From Otis tarda (lineage: Eukaryota > Chordata > Aves > Otidiformes > Otididae): a stretch of 64,000 nt of DNA. Location: contig CM048552.1 of NCBI GenBank assembly GCA_026413225.1, forward strand, positions 215,040,553 through 215,104,552. The letters are read 5' to 3'. The translations under genes and the position numbers were made by a program. This document shows, one piece after another, positions 51,331 through 60,585 of the stretch. How positions within the stretch are numbered: the first letter of the stretch is position 1; every line of letters begins with the position of its first letter. The notes under the pieces were generated by a model. It searched no databases and was not told where the DNA came from. It saw nothing but the letters and a program-made list of their open reading frames with translations.

Positions 51331-51410
51331 CCCCCCGCCCCGGCCCGGGATCCCCGCCCCTCCCGCCTCCCGCGGCCTCCCCGCTCCCTCCGCCTCCGCC
51401 GCCCGCCGCC
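51300..51410 (+). promoter_or_regulatory. LIPT2 promoter-proximal GC-rich region
   Basis: Between the end of array C and the LIPT2 ATG lies a short, extremely C/G-rich segment that continues as CpG-dense DNA through exon 1. There is no TATA box. With so little unique sequence left, array C is itself probably part of the promoter region, which is an inference. Confidence 0.45.
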
Positions 51411-53717
51411 ATGTCGCGGGGCCCGGTGCGGGTGCTGCGCCTGGGCCCGCGGCCCTACGCCGAGGCGCTGCGGGTGCAGGAGCGCTGCGTGGCGGCGGCG
51501 CGGGCGGCCCGGACCGATTCCCTTCCCGTTGTCCCCGTTCCCTTTCCCGTTCCCGGGGAGAGCCTGGTGCTGAGCGAACCGGCCCAGCCCGTGTACACCT
51601 GGGGCCTGCGGGGCGCCCCGGAGGCCGAGGCGGCGGCGCGGCTGCGGGCGCTGGGCGCGGGGCTGGTGGCGGCGCGGCGGGGCGGGCGGATCACCTACCA
51701 CGGGCCGGGCCAGCTCCTCGCCTTCCCCGTCCTGGATCTCCGCCGCCGGCGGTTGCCGCTGCGCGGTTACGTGGCGGCGCTGGAAGCGCTGATCCTGGGG
51801 CTCTGCCGCCGGCTGGGCCTGCCCGCCGCCCGCGCCCTCCCGCCGCCCTTCACCGGCGTCTGGGTGGGCGACAGCAAGGTCTGCGCCATCGGTGAGCGCG
51901 GCGGGCCGGGGGGCAGGCGGAGGGCAGAGGGTGGGGGGGACATGGCAGCGTTTCGGGGCCCCGCGGCCCTGCACCGCCGGCGCGGCGGCTCTCGCACCCG
52001 GGGCTGGGTGCTCGCAGCCCGGTCCTGAGCCCTGCCCCCTCGTCCCCTGTTCGAGCCTTGCCCCCTTCTCCTGTCCCTGTCCCCAGCCTTGCCCCCTTCC
52101 CCTGTGCCCCCCAGCCTTGCCCCCTTCTCCTGTCCCCTTGTCCCCAGCCTTGCCCCCTTCCCCTGTGCCCCCCAGCCTTGCCCCCTTCTCCTGTCCCTGT
52201 CCCCAGCCTTGCCCCCTTCCCCTGTCCCCAGTCCTGCTCCCTGTCCCCTTGTCCCCAGCCTTGCCCCCTTCTCCTGTGCCCCCCAGCCTTGCCCCCTTCT
52301 CCTGTCCCCTTGTCCCCAGCCTTGCCCCCTTCCCCTGTGCCCCCCAGCCTTGCCCCCTTCCCCTGTCCCTGTCCCCAGCCTTGCCCCCTTCCCCTGTCCC
52401 CTTGTCCCCAGCCTTGCCCCCTTCCCCTGTGCCCCCCAGCCTTGCCCCCTTCTCCTGTCCCTGTCCCCAGCCTTGCCCCCTTCCCCTGTCCCTGTCCCCA
52501 GCCTTGCCCCCTTCCCCTGTCCCCTTGTCCCCAGCCTTGCCCCCTTCTCCTGTCCCTGTCCCCAGCCTTGCCCCCTTCTCCTGTCCCTGTCCCCAGCCTT
52601 GCCCCCTTCTCCTGTCCCTGTCCCCAGCCTTGCCCCCTTCCCCTGTTCCCCCCAGCCTTGCCCCCTTCTCCTGTCCCTGTCCCCAGCCTTGCCTCCTTCC
52701 CCCTTGTCCCCAGCCTTGCCCCCTTCCCCTGTCCCTGTTCCCAGCCTTGCCCCCTTCCCCCCTTGTCCCCAGCCTTGCCCTTGTCTGTCCCCAGCCCTGC
52801 CCTCTTTCTGACTGCTCGTCCCCAACTTTGCCCCCTCTTCCTGTCCCTGTCCCCAGCCTTGCCCCATCTCCTGCCCCTTCATCCTCAGCCTTGTCCCCTT
52901 CCCCTGTCCTTTTGTCCCCAGCCTTGCCCCCTTCTGACTCCTCATCCCCAACCTGGTCCCCTTCCCCTGTGCCCTTGTCACCAGCCTTGTCCCCTTCTCC
53001 TCTTGTCCCAGCCTTGCCCCCTTCTGCCTCTCACCCCCAGCCCTGTCCCCGTGTCTCCTTGTCCCCAGCCCTGCCCCATCTCCTGCCCCTTCATCCCCAG
53101 CCTTGCCCCCTTCCCCCGTCCCCGTCCCCTGTGCTGTTCTGCCAGCCGTGCAGGCGTTGCCCTGCACCCCCATCTCCTGCACCCCTTCCTGGAGCCCTGC
53201 ACCCCCAGCCGGGCTCTGCAGCCCCAAACCCCCTTTGCACCACAGCCCCGCGTCCGAGCCCGCTTGAATCTCCAGCGGTGGGAGGCGCTGGGTGACGTGG
53301 GGCCAGGATTGGAGCGAGCCGGATGCGCCGCTCCCCATTTTCCCCGAATTTGGGGAGTCTGCCTGTGGGTTAGGGGTTTTCCCCGGCAGAAGCGGGGAGC
53401 ACGGCACGCCGGGGAGGGTTTAGCGTGGCCTGAGCAGCGTCCCTGGGGATGGGTGCTGACGGGTGGGTGCTCTGGCCCTCGCAGGGGTGCACTGCGGGAA
53501 TCACATCACCTCCCACGGGCTGGCGCTGAACTGCTGCACCGACCTCGCCTGGTTCGACCACATCGTTCCCTGCGGGCTGGAGGGAAAAGGCGTCACCTCG
53601 CTGAGCCGCGAGCTGGGGCGGCGCGTCGCCGTCGACCACGTCCTCGAACCCTTCCTAGAGTCCTTCCAGGAGGTGTTTGACTGCGCCTTGGTCTTTTCGG
53701 CAGACCCCGGGGACTAG
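51411..53717 (+). CDS. LIPT2: LIPT2, lipoyl(octanoyl) transferase 2, two exons
   Basis: Exons 51411-51891 and 53485-53717 join in phase 1 to 237 codons plus stop; human LIPT2 has 231 residues. The enzyme is the mitochondrial LipB-type octanoyltransferase that moves octanoyl from acyl carrier protein to GCSH, the first step of protein lipoylation. The LipB signature [12 protein letters not shown] is at 90-101. The catalytic lysine is K156 in GDSKVCAIG and the catalytic cysteine is C190 in IVPCGL, with [10 protein letters not shown] at 168-177. The intron is GT-AG. The ATG has a strong CCGCCGCCATGT context and gives the expected N-terminus ([15 protein letters not shown]), but the frame stays open far upstream through array C, so no upstream stop confirms it. 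Residues about 36-52 include [10 protein letters not shown], a C-rich stretch not seen in human. Confidence 0.95.
52026..53125. repeat. Array D: about 31 bp minisatellite filling the LIPT2 intron
   Basis: Units of about 26-34 bp repeat the words CCAGCCTTGCCCCCTTCTCC and TGTCCCTGTCCCC, about 30 copies, with the best homogeneity at 52050-52780. The array occupies about two thirds of the 1593 bp intron of LIPT2. Forward frames of 240-540 codons over it are artefacts of the repeat. Confidence 0.93.
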
Positions 53718-55943
53718 GAGAGCCGCGACGCCTCAGCTGGGCGTTTCGGCAAACCCTCGGCGCGGCCGACGGACGGCGTGGCAGCCGCCTGGGGCTTTAC
53801 TGCGAGACGAGTTCTCCTGCCTTCGCCTGTCGACCACGCGTGAACGGTGGCACAGAGGTTCGGGCTGTTGCTTAAACACCCCAAATTCCGTCAGGGCTGC
53901 TCTCCCCAGCCCCGCGGGTCTCCGTCCATCAGCTCAGACCTCCAAGGGTACCACATCCCCGTCGCTCGCTGGGGAAATGCCCAAACAGGTGCTTTTGTGG
54001 GTTTTTTCTGCCTCTCTCCCTCAAAAAATCCCAAATTTGGGTGAACGCTCACACGCCCTTTGGACGAGAGGAGGAGGGACCGGTTGGTGGAGCATCCTTC
54101 CCTCACCGCTGCGGAAAGAGAGGCAGATTTTCTATAAAGAGAGTTTGGCTGCTGATCCTTTGCTCGTTTATTTACCCAAAGGCTTGAGGAATAACGACCT
54201 TTTTCTCACCCCGTGCCTGGAGAAATCCTGGCGTGGCCAAGATCCTCGCCACGGGGCTTTCTCTTCGCAGAGCTGGTGGGTCGCCATGAGCCACCCGTGG
54301 ATTTTGGGGGGGCGGAGGGTGCAGCTGGGAGCGTTGCGGGTGGCAGGGCCCAGGGAGGGGGGCAATGGGGAGGAAAATCCCAATTCATGGAGCCGGCTGA
54401 GCTCCGGGATGGAATGGCGAGCGGGGATGGAGGCTCGGTGCCCGGTGTGAGGGCTCGGGGACAGCGGGGACGGACGGAGGAGGGACAGGAAAGCGTGACC
54501 GGCAGCGTGTGCCGGGAGGGAAACGCAGGGTCCGGCTCTCCCAGCCCCATAAGGTCTCCGGTATCCGGCCGGAGCGAGCAGGCCGTGGTGGGACCTGCAA
54601 GGCTTGGGGACGAGCTGGTGGCCCGTGTGAGGGCTGGGTGGCCTTGGCAGGTGGCTCTGCCCCGGGAAGGGGAGGAGGCTGTGCGGCACTCCCAGCCCGG
54701 CATCCCTCGCCGCCGCCCCGCGATGCTCCAGTCCCGGCTCAGCCTGGCAGCGGCGCAGGCAGGGAGGGCACCCCGGGTGAGTGCGACCCTCCCTTCTCAC
54801 CCCTCCGGCCCCCTCTTCCCCTCTCCCTGCCCCTACGCCCCCGTAACGCGGGGTCCTCCCATGCCACACGTCATTTTTGGGTCCCCTCCTGGGATAAACC
54901 CAGATCTTGCCCTAAATCCCCCAAATTCAGCCTCCTCCTGCTTAGTGGGGTCTGAGGTCATCCCCGTGGACTCGTGGCTGCTCAGCCCCTTCCTCCTCCT
55001 CCCTGCTGGGGTCTCGTCCTGGCAGTTGCACCCTACATTTGGGGTGACCCTTTTTTTTGGGGGGTGTCAGCTGCTTGTGCATGGGGTATGCTGCTGGTGC
55101 TGCAGGCATGGGGTGCTTGGGAGCTGGGGGGACACGGGGGGGTGGCTCCGGGACACTTTTTGGGGCCGGCGTGTCCCGAAGGATGGCACGCGTGGGAGAG
55201 GGAACCCGTGTCCCCGTGTCCCTTCCCGTCCGTGCTGGCTCCGAGGCCCCGGCGAGGTGCGAAGGTGCACGAGGACGCAGAGGGCACGTGGGGGTCCAGG
55301 GTGGGCTGGTGGAGGGACACCGTGCCTTGGGGGTCTGGGACCCACGGGGAGGGAATTCCCTGGGGGGTTTAGGGCAGTGACCCCTCGGTGTGGGTCCACA
55401 GGGGCGTGTGGGGAGCTGTGCCACCCTGCCAGGGCTGGGACCGATGGGGAGGAAAGGAGGGCCCCACTCCTGGCAGGATCAGTCCCAGAGCTGTTATTTA
55501 GGATGGGGGATCCCAGACAGCCCCCCTCAGGGTCCTTTGGGTGCTGGCTCTGCACCCTGCAAGGGTGCGGGACACGGGTGACACCCACCGTCCCCGCATG
55601 TCCCAGGGGAGAAGCAGCCTTTGAACCCAACCATCCCAGCGCCCCGGGACAGCTGTGTCCCCACATTGTCCCCAGCCTCGGGGAGCAGAGGGGGGCAAGC
55701 AGCTGCCCCGAACCCCCAGGGGCTTTATCCCCTCCACGGAAGGAGTGAAATTTGGGGAGGGGGTGGCTGCGAATGCAAAGGGTTTGGACGTCCCCGCTCC
55801 TCCCCTTGCTGTGGGGCAGAGGAGGTGCTTCAAGGACCGTTGTGGGGTCATCGCTGGGTCTGGCCGGACATCCCCGGCATCGTCGCGGGGGCACGGCCGC
55901 TGCGGGAGCAGCCCCGGCTGAGCCTCCCTGTCCTTCCCTGCAG
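53718..55943. other. LIPT2-KCNE3 intergenic or KCNE3 5' UTR/intron region
   Basis: No protein homology was seen. A GC-rich segment at about 54440-54776 ends in CCCCGG followed by GTGAGT, a good donor that could belong to a non-coding first exon of KCNE3. I found no canonical AATAAA for LIPT2 shortly after its stop, so its 3' end is undetermined. The long frame at 54213-55748 shows no recognisable domain. Confidence 0.4.
54700..54776 (+). other. Possible non-coding first exon of KCNE3 (donor at 54777)
   Basis: CpG-rich sequence is followed by the strong donor GTGAGT at 54777, and an acceptor precedes the KCNE3 coding exon at 55941-55943. Joining them does not extend the KCNE3 frame, consistent with a 5' UTR exon. 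Mammalian KCNE3 does have untranslated 5' exons. This is inference only, and the 5' limit is unknown. Confidence 0.22.
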
Positions 55944-55956
55944 CCTGGAGGAGGAC

Positions 55957-56280
55957 ATGGAGGAGGACAACCGGACGGAGACCTGGCACCAAAGCATCCA
56001 GGCGGTGCTTAATGCCTTAAACCAGACATTGCACGGGGTCGTCCTCTGCCCCACCGACCGCCCCGCCGTCGCCGCCGCCGCCGCCGCCGCCCGCAACGCC
56101 ACCGCCCGCGCCAGCCGTCCCAGCCGCAACGACAACGCTTACATGTACATCCTCTTCGTCATGACGCTCTTCGCCGCCACGGTGGGGAGCCTCATCCTGG
56201 GCTACACTCGCTCCCGCAAGGTGGACAAGCGCAGCGACCCGTACCACGTCTACATCAAGAACAGGGTCTCCATGATCTGA
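55957..56280 (+). CDS. KCNE3: KCNE3, potassium channel beta subunit (MiRP2), single coding exon
   Basis: The 107-residue product (human 103) is a single-pass membrane protein that assembles with KCNQ1 and other Kv channels and sets their gating, notably in intestinal and other epithelia. It starts MEEDNRTETWHQSIQAVLNALNQ. N-glycosylation sequons are at N5, N22 and N47. One transmembrane helix spans about 62-83 (MYILFVMTLFAATVGSLILG), with the KCNE activation triplet region TVG inside. The cytoplasmic tail YTRSRKVDKRSDPYHVYIKN is highly conserved and ends RVSMI. An acceptor (TTCCCTGCAG) lies 13 bp before the ATG, as expected since KCNE proteins are encoded in one exon. The ectodomain carries an alanine run at about 39-45 from a GCC repeat, absent in the human protein. 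It follows LIPT2 on the same strand, as in human. Confidence 0.96.
   Translation: MEEDNRTETWHQSIQAVLNALNQTLHGVVLCPTDRPAVAAAAAAARNATARASRPSRNDNAYMYILFVMTLFAATVGSLILGYTRSRKVDKRSDPYHVYIKNRVSMI
56067..56090 (+). repeat. (GCC)n trinucleotide repeat inside KCNE3
   Basis: About seven consecutive GCC codons, extended by interrupted GCC/CGC codons, encode the alanine tract in the extracellular domain of KCNE3. The repeat is in frame, so length changes would alter only the number of alanines. Confidence 0.85.
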
Positions 56281-56765
56281 GCCCGGCCCCGACGCCTTCT
56301 CCTCCGGGAGACGCTGGGTTTGGGGTCACATCGCTGCTCTCCATCCCGTTGCCTGCGGGATGGGGCAGCGCTGCCGGCCAGCTCGGCCCCAAAGCTGCTG
56401 GGAAACACCCAACCCCCCAGCCCCGGTGCCCCCATGGAGGTGCTCAGCGCCGGCGTGAGCGGCGCGGGGACATCCTGGCCGGGTCGTGGCTCCTGTTCGG
56501 CAGGAGGTGGCAGGGTGCGACCCATGGGCAGGTCCCGGGCCCACAAACCCACCTTGGCTGAGCCCCAGAGGGATGGGGACGGCAGAGGCAGCTCCCTTCC
56601 CACCGTGGCCTTCCAAGGAGGAAAATCCACCATTTCCCCGCTCAGATGGGCCGGCACTGACCTCCGTGGGCTCCGAGGAGCTTCGTGACGTGGGCTAGCG
56701 GGCTTTTCTGGTGCTAAAACCCTGTAATTTTTGAGCCGGGCCGGGCCTTGCTTTTCTGGCGGGGA

Positions 56766-56771
56766 ATTAAA
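56766..56771 (+). terminator. Candidate KCNE3 polyadenylation signal ATTAAA
   Basis: ATTAAA lies 486 bp after the KCNE3 stop codon and is the first common poly(A) hexamer downstream on this strand. It is followed by a GT-rich stretch (GGAGGTGGTGGTTT), as expected for a downstream element. Confidence 0.5.
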
Positions 56772-58476
56772 GGAGGTGGTGGTTTCCAGCGGGGGTCACG
56801 TTTGCTTCTTCTCCGAGCGAAGTCGGCGTCGGGCGTGATCCGTGGGACGCCCCGGTGCCCTGCCCCGGCTGCCGGTGCCCGAGGGATGCTGTGGGGGCTA
56901 CACACGCTCCCTGCGCGCTGTCGAGGGGACGTCAGCGGCAACACCTTGGTGGCATCGCAGCCCCGTCCCAGGACACAGATGCTTTCTCCTCACCGCCGGC
57001 CGGGGAGCGTTGTCCGAGCAGCGGGCACACACTGCGACCGTGGCCCGAGCCCGAGGCATCCGGCTCCGTGTGTCCCCAAAGGTCTCTCCGGGCTCCGGAC
57101 GGTGATGCCGGAGTTTTTCCTGCTTCCTTCCTGCTGTCAGCTGTAGCTTTGGCCTTTTGTACCGCAGGGCCCAAATGTGTTTTCCACGGGGCAAGGGCGC
57201 AGCGGCGGACGGGAAGGGGATGTTCTCGGGTCCTGCCGGGCTCCTTGGCTTCGGCTCCGCTATTAAACCGGCCGGGTTTGGGACTGGCCCGTGGAGTGGC
57301 CGGCGTCCAGGACAGTGAACGTCCCCGTCCTTCAAAACAGGCTGTGGGGCAGCGCCGGTGACCCCGTCCCTCGCGCGTCTTAACCTGTTAATGATGGCAT
57401 AATTACTGTCTTTAATTGCAGCGAGATTAGCTGGCCCGTAGGGGCTTTTCCGCCTGCGTTCAAAGGTCAAACGCAGCTGCGATGCCCGAGCCCAAACGGT
57501 GACGCCAAACCCTAATCCAAAAAATAATACTGGATGTGAGCGCGCTTGGGGTAGGGCTGGAAACCTTGGCACCCGAGGCACCGGGACGGCAGCCCCTCAG
57601 CGCCCAATTCCTGATTTCCCATCCCCTCGGCTTGGGCACAAAACCCAGGGCTCTGGGGCTGAGGCGGCTGTGGGCTCTGAGCCGGGGGCGCGGTGCCGGC
57701 GGGGCTTTCCGAGGGCGCGGGGGCAAATGCCGCCAAGGTCTCCCGGCACCTGGTCCAAGCGGGAAGTAACTCGAGAGGCTTTGCCGTGTTTGTTTTGCAG
57801 TGGCAGGGCTGGGAAAGGAAAATAAACCCATTATCTGCAAATAAACTGGGGGAATTGGGCCAGGTGGGGTCAGTCGAGACAGCAACCCTGCGCCGGGCCG
57901 GTTTGTGCAAGCACGCACCGTGCTCAGGTTCTCTCCAGCTCCGCGGTGTTTGTCCTGCGCTAATGCCGGCTGCTCCGGCGGGATGAGCCGTGGAGCAGGT
58001 CCCCGTGACACGACGGGGGCTGAATGGTGAGCGTGGCGCCCCAAAACCCCCCGGTGATGGGGTCTTCTGGCCCTGCTGGGAGAAGGGGTGGCTGGGGTGG
58101 ATCTGGTGACCTCATCTTCTGCTGCTGTGACCTGGGGGGACAACCCTGTCACAGGGTGGCGTGTCATAAAAATTGGAAAAAAAAAAAAGCTGCTTTTCCC
58201 TAATCCAGAAGATCCTAAGTGGGAAAAACCCTCCTGCAAGACACAGCTCCTGCGGCGATCGTTAGTCATCCGATTTCTGATCCACCGGCAGCTCCCTCTG
58301 TGCGCCCCTGCGGTTAAATTTGGACCAGAGCCTGCAGCAGGGCCGGGGGTGCCCTGGGGCCTCGGGCTGGACGCCACCAGGCTGGGTGACAAGGTGCCAG
58401 TGCCACCTGGTGGCAGCTGCCTCAGGGTCCTCAAGGCACCGACACCCTGGGATCCCCAGGGCCAGAGCAGCTGGGC
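56772..58476. other. Intergenic DNA downstream of KCNE3
   Basis: GC-rich, with AT-richer islands at about 57376-57430 and 57780-57860. No gene was recognised. The long minus frame at 57460-58557 has no identifiable domain and runs into array E. Confidence 0.45.
57376..57860. promoter_or_regulatory. Enhancer-like motif cluster downstream of KCNE3
   Basis: GTTCAAAGGTCA at 57458-57469 is a near-perfect DR1 site of the HNF4/RXR type. Nearby are TAATGATGGCATAATTA-type homeodomain words at about 57390-57408, TGTTTGTTTT (FOX type) near 57788-57797 and TTATCT (GATA type) near 57831. KCNE3 is known to be expressed in intestinal epithelium, where HNF4, FOXA and GATA factors act, so an enhancer is plausible. 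This rests only on motif matches. Confidence 0.3.
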
Positions 58477-58563
58477 TTCTCCCCATGGGACCCACAGCTC
58501 CAGACTGGGTGGTGTCCCCATGGGACCCACGGCTCTGGGCTGGTTGGATGTCCCCATGGGACC
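58477..58563. repeat. Array E, left part: CCCATGGGACCCA minisatellite
   Basis: Units of about 35-40 bp carry CCCCATGGGACCCACAGCTC and CTGGGCTGGTTGG words. The array stops abruptly at a CR1 insertion and resumes at 59056. Confidence 0.8.
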
Positions 58564-59053
58564 CCAGCATCAGAAGGACGTGGAGCTGCTGGAGAGGGTC
58601 CAGAGGAGGCCACGCAGATGCTGAGAGGGCTGGAGCAGCTCTGCTGTGAGGCCAGGCTGAGAGAGCTGGGGCTGTTCAGCCTGGAGAAGAGGAGGCTCCG
58701 GGGAGAGCTGAGAGCGGCTCCCAGTGCCCAAAGGGGGCTGCAGGAAAGGTGGGGAGAGACTCTTCAGCAGGGCCTGCTGGGACAGGACGAGGGGTCATGG
58801 TTTCAAAATAGAGGGAGGCAGATTCAGATTGGATAGTAGGAAAACATTTTTTACTGTGAGGGCGGTGGAGCAGTGTCCCAGGTTGCCCAGAGAGGCGGTG
58901 GATGCCCCATCCCTGGAAACATTCCAGGCCAGGTTGGCCGGGGCTGTGAGCAACCTGATGTGGTTGGAGATGTCCCTGCTCCTGGCAGGGGGGTTGGGCT
59001 GGGTGGGCTTTGAAGGTCCCTTCCAACCCAAACCCTTCTGTGATTCTATGATT
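58564..59053 (+). mobile_element. CR1 LINE inserted in array E
   Basis: About 490 bp from CAGCATCAGAAGGACGTGGA to GTGATTCTATGATT, of the dominant young subfamily. Minisatellite units of array E flank it on both sides. No clear target-site duplication was seen, as is usual for CR1. Confidence 0.95.
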
Positions 59054-59055
59054 GT

Positions 59056-59312
59056 ATGGCTGGTGTTTCCATGGGACCCATGGCTCCGAGCTGGTTGGTG
59101 TTCCCGTGGGACCCACGGCTCTGGGCTGACTGGCTGGTGTCCCCTTGGGACGGATGGCTCCAGGCTTGTTGGGTGTCCCTTTGGAACCCACAGCTCTGGG
59201 CTTGCTGGTGTCCCCATGGAACCCATGATTCCAGGATGGCTGCTGTCCCCATGGGACCCACAGCTCCAGGCTGGCTGGCATTGCCTTGGGACCCACGGCT
59301 CCGAGATGGCTT
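59056..59312. repeat. Array E, right part
   Basis: Six or seven units of about 35-45 bp with CCATGGGACCCATGGCTCCG, CCCACGGCTCTGGGCTG and CCCCATGGAACCCATGATTC. They match the units to the left of the CR1. Confidence 0.85.
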
Positions 59313-60200
59313 GACGAGCTCATCCTCAGCAGGGCGTTGTGCTGGGCTGCTGAGGATGCTCGGAGGGTATGAAACCATGGGGGTACAGTGGGGAGAACGG
59401 ATCTGGGAGCCTCGCAAAATGCGTTTGCTTCAGCTGCCGGGGGAAGGATTTCAAGACTAGTTCGGTGCTCACCGCGAAGCTCAAGAGATTCCTCGTCAAA
59501 GCCGATGGCGCTCTGGCCTCGCTCCCCGTGCCGCAGCCCCAGGAGCAGAAGATTTCTGGGTCCCGCTCACGCTGGTTGCTTTAACAGCAAGGAGACGCGC
59601 TTAGGTGTATGGAGGAGAGCAGGGGAAGCGCTGGCCTTGGCTGCATCACTAAATCCAACCGTGCAAATCCTAGCTGACCACATTCAGGGTTTAAGCAATG
59701 CAGCTAGAAAAAAAAAAATAGGGCTCACGGGAGGCCAATTTATTTCAGATTTTTTTTCCTTGGCGCCCAGCAATGAATCACAGGTGAGACGGTGTCTGTA
59801 GCAGTTTGCCCAGCACTTGGGAAAGGATATCAAAATGTCACGTGCATGGGAAGTTCATGCTGACCTTGGCTCAGCGAAGCAACGGTCGGATTGTCGGAGC
59901 GACGGGAATCGCGGAAGCCTGTTCCTGGAACCGCTTTGATGCTGGGTGTTTCGATAAGAAACGTGCCAGGTGAAACGGTTGCGGCGCAGGGTCCGATAGC
60001 GATGGTATCGCTGGTTTTGGGAGGTGAATGCACAGCGCGGTGGGACTGAGGCATGGGAAGGTGAGCTCAAGGGGAGCTGCTTCTCCAAGAGAGCCGTCAG
60101 CGCTCGGTGGGAACGCTGCGCTGCCACGGGGACGGTGTGCCGGGGAGGAGCGGGCTGCTGGCCGGGGCAGGGCGTGCTGCTCTCCCGTGGGGTGTGCTGG

Positions 60201-60227
60201 CATTCCAGGCCAACCTGGCCTGGAATG
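60201..60227. repeat. 12 bp-arm palindrome at a CR1 junction
   Basis: CATTCCAGGCCA, then ACC, then TGGCCTGGAATG form a perfect inverted repeat with a 3 bp loop. The right arm is normal CR1 sequence; the left arm replaces the expected CR1 continuation. Confidence 0.85.
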
Positions 60228-60585
60228 TTTCCAGGGATGGGGCATCCACCGCCTCTCTGGGCAACCTGGGACACTGCTCCACCACCCTCACAGTAAAAAA
60301 TTTCTTCCTAATATCCAGTCTGAATCTGCCTCCCTCTATTTTGAAACCATGACCCCTGGTCCTGTCCCAGCAGGCCCTGCTGAAGAGTCTCTCCCCACCG
60401 TTCCTGCAGCCCCCTTTGGGCACTGGGAGCCGCTCTCAGCTCTCCCCGGAGCCTCCTCTTCTCCAGGCTGAACAGCCCCAGCTCTCTCAGCCTGGCCTCA
60501 CAGCAGAGCTGCTCCAGCCCTCTCAGCATCTGCGTAGCCCCCGCTGGACCCTCTCCAACCGGTCCATGTCCCCTACAACTCAGCG
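60211..60585 (-). mobile_element. CR1 LINE fragment lacking its 3' end
   Basis: An antisense CR1 from CAACCTGGCCTGGAATGTTT to GGACCCTCTCCAACCGGTCC. Unlike the other copies it lacks about 130 bp of 3' tail, including the terminal ATTCTATGA repeats, so it was broken after insertion or inserted abnormally. Confidence 0.92.

Noticed and set aside
48331-52028. Open frames of 1080, 1062 and 850 codons on the + strand
   Set aside because: All three forward frames are open at once over a C/T-rich minisatellite that has almost no stop-forming trinucleotides. The translations are repetitive S/P/C-rich peptides without domains. Only the part from 51411 is LIPT2.
51767-53680. Long frames (546 codons on -, 540 and 467 on +) over the LIPT2 intron
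   Set aside because: They translate array D, overlap on both strands, and ignore the clear LIPT2 splice sites.
54213-55748. 511-codon + frame between LIPT2 and KCNE3
   Set aside because: GC-rich DNA yields long frames by chance. No domain or splice pattern was recognised, and it is not in the human locus.
57460-58557. 365-codon minus frame downstream of KCNE3
   Set aside because: Low-complexity GC-rich translation that enters array E, with no recognisable domain.
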